Below are positions 1-14,400 of a DNA stretch of 64,000 nt, one piece after another. The translations under genes were made by a program, and so were the position numbers. Within the stretch, counting starts at the first letter, position 1; every line of letters begins with the position of its first letter. The stretch covers positions 22,049,001 to 22,113,000 of the forward strand of contig NC_092680.1 of the NCBI RefSeq assembly GCF_964355755.1, in the 5' to 3' direction. The notes under the pieces were generated by a model. That model did not search any database and had not been told where the DNA came from. It worked only from the letters and a program-made list of their open reading frames with translations. Origin of the DNA: Antedon mediterranea. Its lineage: Eukaryota; Echinodermata; Crinoidea; Comatulida; Antedonidae.

Positions 1-846
1 GGATATCTTAATTTGACTGAAGCAAGTCAGTTCAGTTTGAATGGTTATTACAATTACAAGGAATATCATACTTGTCATGAGATACACTTGTACACCATTA
101 ATGGTCGAGTTTATTTAAACAAAACAAATACAATAGGACATAAGAAAAACTGCGGATTCGTCGCTACACCCTGCAGCGATGCTAAAGAGGATAGTTTTGA
201 GGGATGGAAAATTGTTGTTATCACTGTTTCTATTGCAATAGGGCTATCTATAGGCTTACTTGTAATTATGTTTATATGCAGAAGAAAACAACAAAAGTCT
301 ACATTGGAAAGAGCTGAAGGAGAGGTCAAAGGTCAAGATATAAGTTCACAATATAACAAGAAAAGTGTTCCTCATTATGTAACAAATGGATATCTAAGAT
401 TAAACGAGGTTGCATCACAATCTGTGAATCACGTGTATGACGACTTAATGTGGAATGCACAAGAAGCCGAATCGCAAGGATATGCACCTTTGTTAGTAGA
501 CACATACGGGTATTTGATAGTCGAATCCAGAAACACGTCAGTTCTTGATAAACGGAATGGATATTACATGCTTCTTCCTCAAGAATCAAAAAACGAAATT
601 CTTGTCGATATGGAGGGCTACTTAAGTGTAAACCTACCAATGCAAACAGTAGACCAGGGATATGTCTGTGTAACATTACGAAAAGATCAAGGTCATTTAG
701 GTCAACTGATTTCAGATCCAAATATGTACATAAAGCTTGAGAGAGAAACTGACGATGAGACTCACATGTACGAAAAACTTATAACTGCATGGAAGCTTCT
801 TAAATTTTGGCAGAATAAAGAGGAAGAACATTGCAATCAAAACTGA
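1..846 (+). CDS. 3' part of a single-pass membrane receptor with a multi-tyrosine tail
   Basis: The frame is open from base 1, so the true start lies upstream; no in-frame ATG opens it here. It encodes about 70 extracellular residues with several Cys, one hydrophobic helix (nt 208-279) followed by a CRRK stop-transfer, and a cytoplasmic tail of about 185 residues. The tail has eight Tyr-x-x-hydrophobic motifs: YLRL, YAPL, YLIV, YYML, YLSV, YVCV, YIKL and YEKL. Six are preceded by Gly. The last two are spaced 10 residues apart, like a loose ITAM. Position -2 does not fit the classical ITIM consensus. The likely role is recruiting SH2 or adaptor proteins after tyrosine phosphorylation, which is inference. 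I do not recognise the ectodomain and name no family. Confidence 0.7.
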   Translation, partial: GYLNLTEASQFSLNGYYNYKEYHTCHEIHLYTINGRVYLNKTNTIGHKKNCGFVATPCSDAKEDSFEGWKIVVITVSIAIGLSIGLLVIMFICRRKQQKSTLERAEGEVKGQDISSQYNKKSVPHYVTNGYLRLNEVASQSVNHVYDDLMWNAQEAESQGYAPLLVDTYGYLIVESRNTSVLDKRNGYYMLLPQESKNEILVDMEGYLSVNLPMQTVDQGYVCVTLRKDQGHLGQLISDPNMYIKLERETDDETHMYEKLITAWKLLKFWQNKEEEHCNQN

Positions 847-1222
847 ACAAAAGCAACAATGTTTTAATCATTGCATTATACTTGTTTTAACAGATACATT
901 TTTTTGTTAGATTTATCATGGAGTAATACATACAAACAGGAATAGTAATAGAATACATTCATTCATTTTGTAAATCATTTTGTCTATGAATCCATCCGTT
1001 TTATTTACGGTACGTACTTAAAGAGGAAGAATACAAAATTGAACAAAAGCACTTTTATTAAAAATGTTTTAATCATTACATTATACTTGTTTAACAGATA
1101 CATTTTTTAAATTAGATTTATGTGGTTAAACAAACAGAAATACTAGTAATAGAATAAATTCATCCATGTTGTTAATCAGTCTATAAATATCCATCCGTTT
1201 TGTTTACGTCTGTACTTTAATT
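817..1222. repeat. Tandem duplication (about 203 bp x 2) across the stop codon of the first gene
   Basis: Unit A (817-1019) starts in the last codons of the receptor and covers its stop and early 3' UTR. Unit B (1020-1222) repeats the same order of words: AAAGAGGAAGAA, TGAACAAAAGCA, GTTTTAATCATT, AACAGATACATTTTTT and ATCCATCCGTTTT. The copies have diverged by small indels and substitutions. Confidence 0.8.
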
Positions 1223-1662
1223 ATATAAGAATTGACATTGTATTTTGTAGACAAGTTTTATAAGTTTATCAATCAGCATGAATCACTTTCTTTACAATCG
1301 TAATAATGAAGTTTATAATCTATGGTGGCATATTTCCAAATATCGCTCCTCATTTAACTGGTTTCGCCCTGCAATATTAATTACAATTATCTCATTTCGT
1401 ACCGCCCACTCCTAATAATCCATTATCGCTAATATGTTTATTTTTATTCTGTCTTCAGTGTTGATTAATCAACGAATAGTACTTTACTTAATAGAAATTT
1501 ACTAATTTTAGCTAATGAATGTGTATTTGTCGGTTTGTCTGTAGTTTACCGATACCTTAATTAATTGCGGCTATGTTTGCCATTTTGAATGATCATCCAT
1601 TATAGCCTCGAAATTGAGTCCAGATTTTAATGAAATCATCATCTATATATAAGATTATTGTA

Positions 1663-1668
1663 AATAAA
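1663..1668 (+). other. Probable poly(A) signal of the first gene
   Basis: AATAAA is followed within 10-30 bases by GT-rich sequence (TTTGTGTGT), the usual pattern of an animal cleavage and polyadenylation site. It would give a 3' UTR of about 0.8 kb. Confidence 0.5.
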
Positions 1669-2414
1669 CAATTTGTGTGTACTCTTTGTTCACTGTGTTT
1701 CTACTTGCCATTATCATCCTGTCAATTAGACTCAAACCAATGACGTCGACATGTCGTGTTTTACAAGTCTGACGGACTTATACCTGTGAATCTTGTCTGG
1801 ACTGACGAGTAAAAGTTTCTTAGATTCCCACCTTTTCTATTCATATATATTTTCTTATTTAAAAAATTGTTTTTAATCTCCATTGTGTTACATTTGGCAC
1901 AAGGGGACCAGCCAATAGACAGATTGTTTTGGTTATTAGCTGTTGCACCAATAGGAATCAAATCTACGACTGTTTACTGTAAATGTGGTGTGCGACTGAA
2001 TATGACTTTTTATTTAACCCTACACCGACAATGGACCTTCAGAATTGCTGTGGTGGTGATATGTAATACACAATAGATTGCTATACGGTCACGTTCATTT
2101 GAACAAGTACAGTTACCTGGCCGAGTTGGACAACAAATATACCTAAAAGTAATGACCATGCATCGGTTGATTTGATTGGATGCTTGTTGAATCAGGAAAT
2201 AATAAAAGATATTTGATTCGACCTTGATTTGGACGGAGGATTGCGATTACATGCACTCATTCTCTACACTCCATTGTGATAAGGTATTACTATATTGTTC
2301 ACTGATCAGAGGCTGTTTTATTTGTCGATTCACTCAACCTGAATTTAGTTCAAAACACCATTCCTTGGGTATTGTGTGTTATACCGTATTTTGTAGTTGT
2401 GTGAAGTTGTGGAG
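1669..2414. other. Intergenic region and 5' flank of the GPCR gene
   Basis: No coding exon with convincing splice sites was found. The open frame at 2224-2472 overlaps the signal-peptide exon in another frame and resembles no family. No clear TATA box was identified. Confidence 0.4.
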
Positions 2415-2490
2415 ATGCGTTGGCAGGCTCAATCACAGTGGGTTATTATATCGATATTTCTTTTCACGGTGACTCCGTCTAACACCCAAT
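2415..2490 (+). CDS. GPCR exon 1: signal peptide
   Basis: ATG at 2415 opens 25 codons with a hydrophobic core (WVIISIFLF) followed by TVTPSNTQ. The exon ends in phase 1 at the donor GTGAGT (2491). It joins the exon at 4811 in frame, which also begins in phase 1, giving ...NTQ-YCYPES. This fits a cleaved signal peptide directly before the first discoidin domain. Confidence 0.75.
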
Positions 2491-5400
2491 GTGAGTATGA
2501 TTATACAAATTATCTGAGTATTGCATAAGACACTTGGTTTACCTCATTTGCCTGATATATAAATAAAAATGAATAGGAACTCCCTGTTACAGGTATGTAT
2601 GTATAAACGATGACGTAGGCCTGGTTTATACTGTGATTATGGATGGATAAAGTGCTAAAAACACAAGTAATAGTAGTAGTGATGTTGTGTGACTGATTCT
2701 GAGAAGAAATCACTAGTTTACGATGCGTCTTGACTGTTTAAAGAATGTAGGCCTAGGCATACGTGTTACGGATTCACTATGTTTATACAATATTTATACT
2801 GTTGTTACACGGTGGACCGAATGATTTACGTCAGTTGTTACCGTACCGGTATTTACTGAACTGATGTGTATAGAGTTTTCTACAAATGTATTGACTATTA
2901 AACATATAACAATATTTAACATCTTGTAAGTGATACGTTGGAATTAAATGCAAATTATTGTTATACCATTCTCCATGATATTATTTATATTGATATATTA
3001 ATTGTCGGCAGAGTACGGTAATTCTAATAGAAAGCCATACTCTGGAAGTTGCCTCCCCATCGCAAATTGATTAGACCCTAGAAAAGACGATATAAACATA
3101 TGAACGTTATGATGCCTAATATGAATAATTCCTGATTATGCAAATGTGTGTTATTCGGGTGGCTGCTTTGCATTACAGGCACAATTTATTTAAACCAACT
3201 TTGTCCTTTCTCATGTTATCCAGGCAAATATGATACAAACATTTCATTCATGTGGCTTCTTTACATATGCCTTATATTTTAACCCAACTTCGTCTTGCAT
3301 GATACAATGAATATTACAACCAGGTGGCTGCTTTACATAAATATACATATGTATATCCTTTCCCCTCTCATGATTCAAGAGTAGACATAAGACACAAGAT
3401 TCATCAAACTTAAGTAACACACACTTTTCTCTTATTTGAGATAATACAGTCTGCATATTATTGAATTCCAAACACTAAAAAAACATGTGAAATGATCATT
3501 GACTTTAGAAAAGATAAAACATAACATAGCTAAGATTGGTGATTATAGGATCAATATAGTTTCACAGTGTAAATATTTAGGTACTGTCTTGGACGATAAA
3601 CTTAATTGGACCTCCAATACAAAAAAAAAAGGACAGAAACGATTGTACATAATGCACCAATTACGTCAATTTAATATTGATCCAAAAAATAATTATAGCA
3701 TTATATTATAATTCGACGATATCCATTGTGATTTATTTTTGTTTTATAATCTGGGGCGGCAGCCTTACAGCTAATGACATGGGTCTCTTAGAGAGAATTC
3801 GTAAAAAATCTTTTTTTTTTGTCTTATGTAGGATCGACCCACTTTTATTTCTTCATCAATAAAATGTTCGTTTACAATGCATGAATTCGTAAAAAATCTA
3901 ATAAAAATAGCAAATTTAAACGACATCAAGTCTAAATATGTTGCGATCCTTAAAATGGTAGAGCGTATACTCATACAACCGTCTCATCCCTTATTTTTGG
4001 AATACGAAATTTGTCCGTATTAGATCTCTTTACACTCGCTGGTAGATATAGAAAGTCTTCCGGACTCCATAACACTATATAACAGCAAAACATCTAGATA
4101 AGATTAGTATAACTATAAACTGTGTTTCACTGTAGGCATCATGACAATGTGTTGTTACTGGAATCTTTTGCCTGTATGCCTTTGTATCTTTTGATGTGTT
4201 TTTTATTATCGTATTGTTTATGTTATATTTAATCTTAAGAGCTTTGTCTGTGTACAAACAAGATTTAAATATTTTATATATTTGGTAATAAATGCTGTGC
4301 AAGCAGCGCATTCATCATTATTTTGTTTTGTCCTTCAGCTTTGGTAGGCGAGGTACCGTTCATAGTAGGTCTTTATCCTCCATAAAGGATATCCGTCTAT
4401 TTGTCTGTCATAGTATTAAGTCGGATTAGTTCAATAAACATGTGAAAACAATTTTCCAACATTATTAAAAATGTAAACAAAATAGAAAAATGGAAGTATA
4501 ATGATATATTACAAAAACAAAATCAACCAATAAATTGGAAGACTGACGAAGTCCGGTAGAGGGTAGGAATTATAGTAGGCCTATCAATAAAGAGGAGAAA
4601 GCTGATAATGTGTGCTGTAAAGTTATGTCATTAATGTACTGTGTTCATTTCATCCTGATATACAGGTGCACTGCATTTTAAATTCTTATTTATCTCCTAA
4701 ACGTCATTCAAACATTATGATTTCCACCATTTCTTTTCTGTTATGGCAGGATGGTTTGTTAGTGTTAGTGCAAAATCTGCATTTTCCCTTTCCATGTTGT
4801 TATTTAACAGATTGTTATCCCGAGTCTACCGGGCTAGAAGATGGTGATCACCAGTTGACTGCTTCAAGTGCTTCTGACAACTCTAATCCAGACAATGCCC
4901 GATATGACGTAATACAACCATTGGATTCCCAACAGATATCATGTTGGCAACCTGCTAGTACCGATGTATTTCCATGGATTCAAGTGGACTTTACCCAATT
5001 GTACGATATTGGGAGCATTCAGTTCCAAGAGTGCGGTGGTACCGAGTCTTCAAGCTCTAATGTCATACTAAATGGTGTGGAATACAGTCTAGACGCATCC
5101 AGTTTTCAACCATTTTTAGATTCAAACGGAGCTTTATTTGGAGTAAGGATTAATGTTTTGGTGTGTGTGTGCATTTTCTAAAGCATAATTCTAGGCCTAT
5201 GGCATCGTGTGTGGTATTGTGACTTTTTCGATCAATGCTTTCATCTTTATGTTTATTGCATGATCCCATCATCATTTTCACACTGTTTACTATAGACATA
5301 CTTATTTAATATCCTAGAAGGTTCGTTTATTTAATTATTCCTACGTCATCTGTACGGTTTCCGTTAAGCTTGGCTCCCACTCGGCGGACGCAACGAAAGG

Positions 5401-8400
5401 ACGTTAGCCAACCGTAAGTAATTTGACAAATCACGACGCGTTGTATCATCCGAATTGTCGCTTGTGATTGGTCGACTCGCTTGCGTACTTGCACCTACGT
5501 AGTTTCGTTGCTTCCAAGTGGGAACAAAGCGTTTAGGCCTATTATTAACACATACAAGGCCCACTATCTAATTATGTTATTATTTATTTATTTTGTAATG
5601 GTTTTCACTATTCAAATTCTATTCTTATTTTGTCCAGCCCGTACGAATTGATTCCTCGCAATTCGAAACACCCGTCGAATTTTGGAAACCGTTCGTAGCA
5701 CGTCAACTAAAGTTGAATATTGGAAGCGGGTCAAAGTTCAGATTTGAAGTATTTGGATGTGCCCAGACATCTAATGACTGGTGTAAGTTAATGTGTTGTA
5801 TGTCATTTAACCTAAGTATAGGAATATCACTCTTTTGATATTTTCATATGCATATGCTGTCTGAGTTGGCCTTTACATACTGTATAGGCATATGCGTTAG
5901 GTAACTTGTAATGGCGGTTGTATAACTTTAGCAATGAATAATCTTTATTCCAACTGTGAACTATACAATAGCATTGAAAGCATTGAAAGAGTTGACGATA
6001 TAACAATGATGACGAAAGGCACATGCGTTTCTTGTTACGTCATTATAGTTACGTCACTAGGCTACTGTACGGTAATGTTTCGATTGTAAGGGTTTGTATT
6101 GTAAAAAATGGATACGGTATAATTTGATGTGTAATGTAATTCTTTTTAAAATCAATTGTTTTTAAATTAGATTGTGATGGCGGAGTTATAGATACAAACG
6201 TTTCAGGTAAAATAACTTATTTATTGTTGCGAATCTTAATAGGCCTATATGTTTTTTTTTCTCTTTTGTGGCGTGAACCACCACCTTTATTCTTTCATAG
6301 CATAATTAAATACATTACAAATAAATCAGTAATATCTGTCTTCATATGTTCTTTCTTTAATTATATTGTTTTCCGTTAATATTCTACATTTTTCTTTATA
6401 TTTTTCTGCTCAAAAAAAAATATCAGTAATTTTTGTAAATTTTAGTTTTTCACATATTGTTTCCAATATTATCCTCCTGCTTTCATGGTTTGTTATTATT
6501 CACATTGTACACAGACAATATACATACCGTATTGTTTCATAGGCCTATATGTTAGCAGTAGGCCTGGTTCTACAAAACTTTCCAATGTCCTAGTAATTAT
6601 AAGAAATACATTTTAAGCAGATCATTACAGCACGTCAACTAAAATAGGATGGCATACGACTGAAGATTCGATTTCAAACCATCCGCAATTACTTTAATTG
6701 TGATGTTGGTATACAGTATAATCGAATTGAGATAATTTCTCCACGCCTTAATTAACGTTCAATGGTATTGATCTTTAACTTTATAATAGCAATGAAAACA
6801 ATGAAGTGTAGGCCTAATTAAATAATTATGAAGTTGATTGTTATTTAACATTTGTGGACGACGACAGTGTCGCCAATTGAAATAATTGAATTAAAATGGA
6901 ATATAATTTATTAAATTAACGTAATAAATAAGTAATTCATAAAGTAAAATATTCTAAAATACTGGGCTTTAGAATCAAATCTATCTTTATTTATCCTCTC
7001 AATAAAAACAAAACATGAAAAATAGGAGAATCTTTTTCTCTTTTTTTTTGCTCTTTCTTTTTTTAAAAACATGCTTTTTAGATTTGTTTAAATTATTAAA
7101 ATAATTTTTCTATGAGCGTTTACCTTGAAATCAAACTGATTTTGCTAAATGTTGTTTTTAACATAGATGGATTGGTTTGCCCGTATTCTGTGACGGTGGA
7201 TCTAGAACCTTCCACCTATGCTGCTGATTCAGAACTAACTGGCAACGAAGCATGGCGAGCAAGTTTTAATGCGTCTGGAGGATGGAGACCATCGTCTGCT
7301 AACGATGACACTCAATGCTTATACATATCATTTCCATACAGATTGAGAGTTGAAGGAATTCTTGGACAATTTAACGGACGAGAACAATTGAATGATCATT
7401 TTTATTTTCAAAGTTCATATGATGGTAGTTCATGGAGCAGAAGTAAAAATGTATGTAGTCCAAACAGGAACAAAGTTTTTTGTTCTACATATATTAAACG
7501 ACTGTCCTTTTTAATAGATCCCTCCTTTTCTGGAGGATTTTTTGAATAACTACATTGGATTTAATGTGAAATCATTACATTTTTAATAACACTGTAATAC
7601 AAATGTGTGATAAGAAAGTTATGTACGATTGTGTATGTAAGTCATGGTCGTAGTACTTTGTAATATTCTTGATTATCATGATTTTAGTTTTTACAGATTC
7701 CTCATGGAGCAATTCCATTTGATTAATAAGTTGTATACATACTGTATTGTATTGATTATAGATATTGAGCAGTGACGTAAGTGGTTGTACCAGGAGAACG
7801 TATTTCGATATTCCTGCGATAGCGCTACAGGTTCGTGTATGCTGGGTGTCACCTTCACGCTTGTTCTCTGGAAGACTTAGCGTGAACTTACTTGGATGTT
7901 TATATACAGGTAAAATTATTTTGCTGGGAAAAGTGAAGAAACTGGAGAGGTTGAAAAGGATAATGATGGTGATGACATGACTGATGAATGCAATGACGTT
8001 GAAGAAGATAATGATGTTGACAAAGATGATGACAAGGATGATGATTATGACGATTAAAGTTATTTATTTGACTTTTTCTCAAACTGTTTCAGATTGTTTG
8101 ACTCCTCTAAGAATCAATCAACAACAGAGGAATTTTAATGCTCTTATCGCCACCTCAAGTAATCAAGATAGCCGGCATGACGGAGTATCCTCAGCTATTG
8201 ATGTTATAGGAAGACTTGGTCTTGGTTGGATCCCATCTTCTTCCGATGGCAGTCAGTACTTTGAAGTTTTTATTAGTGATCCACATATAATATACGCTTT
8301 ATTACTACAAGGTTGTTCCTCAGAAGAGAAATGGGTCTTGTCGTATAAACTTGGTTACCAAAGGCCTTTGAAAATTTACATGCAATTTTTATATGAAAAT

Positions 8401-11400
8401 GACAATTACGCACCTAAACAAGTGGAACAGGTAAGTTTTACAAGAGTTTTAACAATTTTGGTTTCCCATATTTTAAATGTTGTTACCTTAACCCAAATGC
8501 TTATAGACAACTTTTGATTGAAGGTTTATGAACCATTAGTGTGACTATGACATTTTTGTTGGAGAATTTTTCTTTGGTGTCAAACCGGGTAAAATATTTT
8601 GGTGACCTGAAATTTCGTGAACTCTCAGTTCAAATTTCTACAAAGGCAGCCTAATTATATAATACAATTTGCTTTTTGTGTTAGATATTTGAAGGTAATA
8701 TGGATCACAATAGTATAGTGAAGAACATCCTGCCATATTCAGTAACCAGTGATATCCTACGCGTCATACCGGTCACGTGGCAGAATGATATATGTCTACG
8801 ACTTGATGTCATCACTGGTATTAAAGCAGGTAACAAATGTTCTATTCAGAGTGATACTTTCTTTGATTTCATTTGTTTAGTGTCTCAAAAACTTAAGCAT
8901 TACAGACATCGATTACCATTATAAATAAACCATTATAAATTAAAATGCTAAAAAGTGTATCTACCAATTATAAGATTCGGAATCTTTTTTTTTTTCGTTT
9001 TGTTAAATTATGACTATTGAAACTGTTATAGGGCCTATTGTAATAAATTCAATTTGAATAAAAAAGAAAATATAGGAAATGATTAAAACATGAACCGGTA
9101 CGGGCTTTACTACTTTGAATATTACTCTAAGCGCATTGACAAAAGTACTAAATTCTTTAATATATTATACTTTGTATATAAATTCACCATTCAACCGTAT
9201 CCTAACAATTTCTGATTATACTAATAAAAATTAATAACATTATTGCTAATAATATTATTATAATTTAATAACTTACATAACAATGGATGTATTTATTTGT
9301 AATAGATTGTTTAACGCCAATTGAACCAATAAGTATTGAACAAGTGAGTGCCACTAAGGAGGACATTAATTACCCATCATCATACGTGTTTACAAGCTGT
9401 TGGTTAGGCACCGAATTGGATGATCAACCTTTTGAAAATTGGCTACAGCTTGAATTGTATCAAGACTACCTTATTACAGCAGTCAATTTTGACTGGATAG
9501 AATATGAGGCAAAATCTGGGTATGAAACTAAGGCTTATCGTATCAGTTATAAGTCAAACACTCAAGAAGAATGGCACTTATACATAGATCAAGATGCAAA
9601 TCAGGTAAATACTAATCAACATTCAAGCTTGGTACAACATTATTCAAACTGCCTACGTCATTCCATTAACCAGTAATATCATATAATTAATGTAACAAAA
9701 TCTTTATAAAATCATTATTATTATTTATTGATAGATGAGTTGAGAATCTCCAATAAAGTCGCAATTTACTTATATATAATCTACTTATAATGTACAGTAC
9801 TTATAATTAAGGTATGCGTCTGAGGAAGTGTCGGTTAGGTGTGTTCTCGAGGAAGTGTCTGTGAGGTGTGTCTGGACTCTGCTGAGACTGTAGTGTATAT
9901 TAGCTTCTGTTCATTAGCACAATGTCATTATATCAGCTTACAGCTGATCTTATGTTGATTGATAGTATCTTAATGATAGATACTGTTGTCAAATCTCTTC
10001 ATTAATTTTATGTTGGTAAAGGTTTAGGTTAGATAAACGGTGTTCTTGAGGGAACTGGTTGGTTGTAATATTCACGAAAAACATCTGGTCAGTTTTTAGG
10101 GCAAATTGGGGAACTTATATTAATGGAATAACTGTAGTTCATCTAAACCTAGGATTTATGATTATTAAAAGAGTATAACTATAGCTGTCGCAGGGACTTT
10201 TGTTTAAATTCTGATATTACATTTCTGATGTTTTGTGTCACTATAACACTTCTATTATTTTTGTTATAGAATATCACAACGTATGATTATCTGGAACTAG
10301 ATCACCCTTTTACAGCAAACACATTAAGGATTTCATTAGGATTCGGATGTTTGCGTATAAATAGCATATCTGGATTCGCTATAAAGGGTGTTCAACCCCC
10401 AAACTGTAGGTTGCATCATTTGCATTTATTTCTTCAGCATAATTTACTATATACAAATAACCTATTTTCGATTTATTATAAATGGTATAATTTATTGTAA
10501 TAGATTGTGAAGGCAGTGTGGAAATGGAAGATCAGTTTTTAAGTATTTATGGTAAGTATACCGTCCATTGACACCGCTTCGTTCCAGCGTTTTGAAGCTT
10601 CCACATGAGAGCTCACCGGAACAGAATTCAAAAGAGCACGAGTAAAAAGAAGAATAATTTTAAAAACTTTTAAAAATTTAACAAGAGAACCAAATTAAGA
10701 AGTAAAAGATGTTGCAAAGACGAGCAGAAAGAAAGATAAAGGATACAATTATTGCCATAGAAAACCGGTTCACCCGTTGCGAAAAATATGGTTTGTTTAA
10801 AGCATGTAGCATGAATTTAACGTTTTGTTTTGTCATTTACTTTTCAGACGACTGTCCATTTCCAATTGGACTTGAGTCTGTAAAGGTAAAAGAAAACCAG
10901 CTAACAGCTTCTTCTTCTATTGATGTCTATCACTCTCCTAACAGTGGACGTTTGAATCATTTATATGGCTGGCAGGCCGAATTCAACAACCAAGAGCAAT
11001 GGTTTCAAATTCAGTTTGACCAACGAGTGATCATGACAGGGTTATTACTACAAGCAAGTGATAACTGTAACTTGAGGAGGTTCGCTTTACAATTTAGCTA
11101 CCCATCTGTAGACAATAATGAAATGATGTTTTATGATTATAAAAATATGATGAATTCCATTCAAGTAAGTACTTAAGTAAAGTTATTTAAATATTCGAAC
11201 CATTTATAGCATGATTCTTTGTACTTCAGTCGTCCTGTATTGTCATTACAATATTACTCTTAAGAATATTGTAAACATTTTTCAGAATAAATTGATAAGA
11301 AAAGAAAAAAGCATACACAATAAACAAGTGAAAATTATGAATGTTGTGTGAATGCGTTTTAGATTGATTTAGATTAATAACATAATCGTACAATCAAACT

Positions 11401-14400
11401 CGTAATATAAAGCAGTTACAGTTACAGTTATGAGATTAGTACTTGATTGTTACTTTACTGAATAAGTGATGTTCAAATAAATTGCATCTTTTAATTAATT
11501 ATGTAATATTATGAATATTATCTAGGAGTTTATGGCGTCCGATAGCGTTAACTGCACTGAACGAGTGCCATTAATACCGTATATTCGTGCCAATTATTTA
11601 AAAGTATTACCATTGGAATGGGATAACTGTATTGGGTTACGAATGGAAGTCCTTGGTTGCAATGACAAAGGTTAGATATACCATTTATTATTTACTGTAA
11701 TTGTAAACATCAGAATAATCTTGGTATATAATATAGTTATATTTTAATTTACGCAGAGTGTGACTCAACAGCTGGGATATCATCTGGTCAGATTGTCGAT
11801 AACTCGTTCACTGCATCTTCAGCTCTAGACGAAAACCATCTCCCATCAGCTGTTCGTTTGGATAGCCTCTCTTATTCAGTATCATGTTGGAGGCCGGCTG
11901 TATCTGATGACCAACCTTGGATACAAGTGTTCTTTCCTCCTATGACTATCCATGGCATCGTTATGCGAGGATGTGAAAATAATCTTTGGGTTGAAAAGTT
12001 TACGCTTCGCTACTCGTACGACAACGAACTTCCTTTAGCTGTACTAGATTCAAATGGATTTATCAAAGTAATATTTTTTATTTTAACACATCAAATAGTA
12101 AAGATTAGTTTCCGACTTATCCTTTAATTTATGTTTCACTACACCCTTTGGAAATTTGAATGTTCATCTAACGAATAACTTAATGAGTAATCAGAATAAA
12201 TAGGCCTATGTTGTATTTCCTTTTCTTAGGAATTTTTAGCAAACGTAAATTCCTACGATTTAGCCTACATTGACCTGGGTACAGTACTTGATAATGCCGT
12301 CAGTCTGACTATTCGTCCAATACAGTGGTCTGGTGATATCGCCATGTCGTTCGAGATAGTAGCTTGCGAATATAAAGGTAGGTATTCAGTATTACTGAAT
12401 TATTCGTCAAAATTATACAATTGTTTGGTAGCAATAGAAAGAAAACCATTTTAAATAAAAGTTTACTTAGTTCTTATTAATTAATCGTAAAGGCAATTAG
12501 GCCTAATTGTTAATTTCAACAACAATCGTCTTTGTTTGTCTTTTGTTTTTCTCTTTTTCACCCAACTTCATTAAAGCGCATTAAGTGTCTGTGGAACGTG
12601 CTATACAAATGAATCAACATCAGCATCTGTGTTGTATTCACGACATACTGACAATACAATCATTATTCAAAATACCTAACCTAAATAAATAATTGAATCC
12701 TTCAATATATTTAATATTTGCTAGCATGTTCAGGAAGATTAGGAATTGAATCCGGTGAAATTACTGACGACCAGATAGAGATCATGTGGTCTGGAGCTTC
12801 ATACCCAGGATCTCTTAGATTGTATGGACCTATTATACACCTTAGAGGCTTAACTTCGGCAGCAACGCGTTATGGTTACTACAGAGTATCATTCCCAGAT
12901 CTGCATTTAATACATGGTACAATTACACTTACAACTGTCAGTTTTGCAACGCCAGAAGAGTTGTTGTTTTGGATTGAATATATGTATCAAAATGAAACCT
13001 TAACATACCAAACAATAAACGGTGAAACAGAGGTTTGCGATTTTACTTTTCTCTTCACAAAATCTGAAACTAAATTTGTTTTGAAATGATTTAGATTAAT
13101 CCTGGATTACTATAACATTAGGCCTATTACTATCCTGTACTGAAGTGATTACCGGTAATAAAGATTAAATTAAAAAGTAAATTAATATAATGAATATTCA
13201 AAACAACATTCAATAATGTTTATATTCACTCCTTTTTCAAAATAAGATTATGAAAAAACTCATCATTGAAATTGGTATTATCATATGTATTTTAAGAACA
13301 TGTATTTATTAAAAAATTAAACTAAACTATAACTAAACATTTTATGTTGTAGATGTTTCTTGGTGGCGAGGTTCAACTTGTCGAAATAACACATTGGTTT
13401 GGTCGACCAATCACCACAAACCAAGTAACTTTCTACACTTCCTCTGGTACATACCTATCTTACTTACAATTTGAACTATTGGGCTGTTCACTGGCGGGTA
13501 AGATAACTTTCTTGTTACTATCTACGTAATGTATTTGTTGGTTGTACAGATTCATATGGCCTTCTATGTATACTTTTACACAAGTGGACAGACAGACTGT
13601 CACGAATATCAAAGCAAATACGTAATAGATATTTATATTGTAAGTAACTTAACGACATATTTCTATCCTTAGGAATTGAAACGTAATCCATGTTTTAATC
13701 TTTTTTGTTTTATGAATAAATACCAATGAATAAATAATAATCAATCTTTAGATACAAAATACGTTTTACAAAAGGCACCAAAACAAATATACATAAGATA
13801 TATATACAAATGGCTTATAATTATGCATTTAAATCATCGTTTATAAGGGTATTTTTCCTGTTTTAGAAAGAGGCGCCCTTTGTGTTGGAGCTGGCCAAGA
13901 AGCATATAACGGCTTTTGCTTCGGAACAGTTGAAAGTAGTGATGAAGCCGCGTGTCATGAAATCTTTTCCGCTGGGGCTCAAAGGGCAATTGTCCGCTCA
14001 GAAGATGAAGCACATTTTATTCAAATGTCTAATCCGTTCAGACGTGATACGTACAATCTGTATATTATTGGAGCATCTAGTAATTCTGTGGGAGAGCTTT
14101 TGTGGGTAGATTCAACACCGGTACTTTACAGTAATTTTAGAGATCAACCAGTTGTGATAAATGACAACCAATGCGTTGCCCTCGATGATTTAGACAATCA
14201 GGACTGGAATCTATTTGATTGTGATGATTACTTATCAGCATCTAGAGCAACTCTCTGTCAGATTGGTAAGATTTTGTACAAAAATGTTAATTATTAGTTA
14301 ATTATTATTTAGGTTAACCCATACTATAGTATTCAAGAAATAGACATATCATTCTATTATTTGTAAGTAGCTTATATCAGCTTCTGCTTTTACGAAAGTT

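Noticed and set aside
2224-2472. 82-residue open frame upstream of the GPCR
   Set aside because: It overlaps the signal-peptide exon in another frame and lacks similarity. The ATG at 2415 gives a proper signal peptide and phase.
13882-14109. Open frame starting MLELAKK
   Set aside because: It is a shifted frame of the first C-type lectin exon. The correct frame reads through 13867-14265 with all CTLD cysteines.
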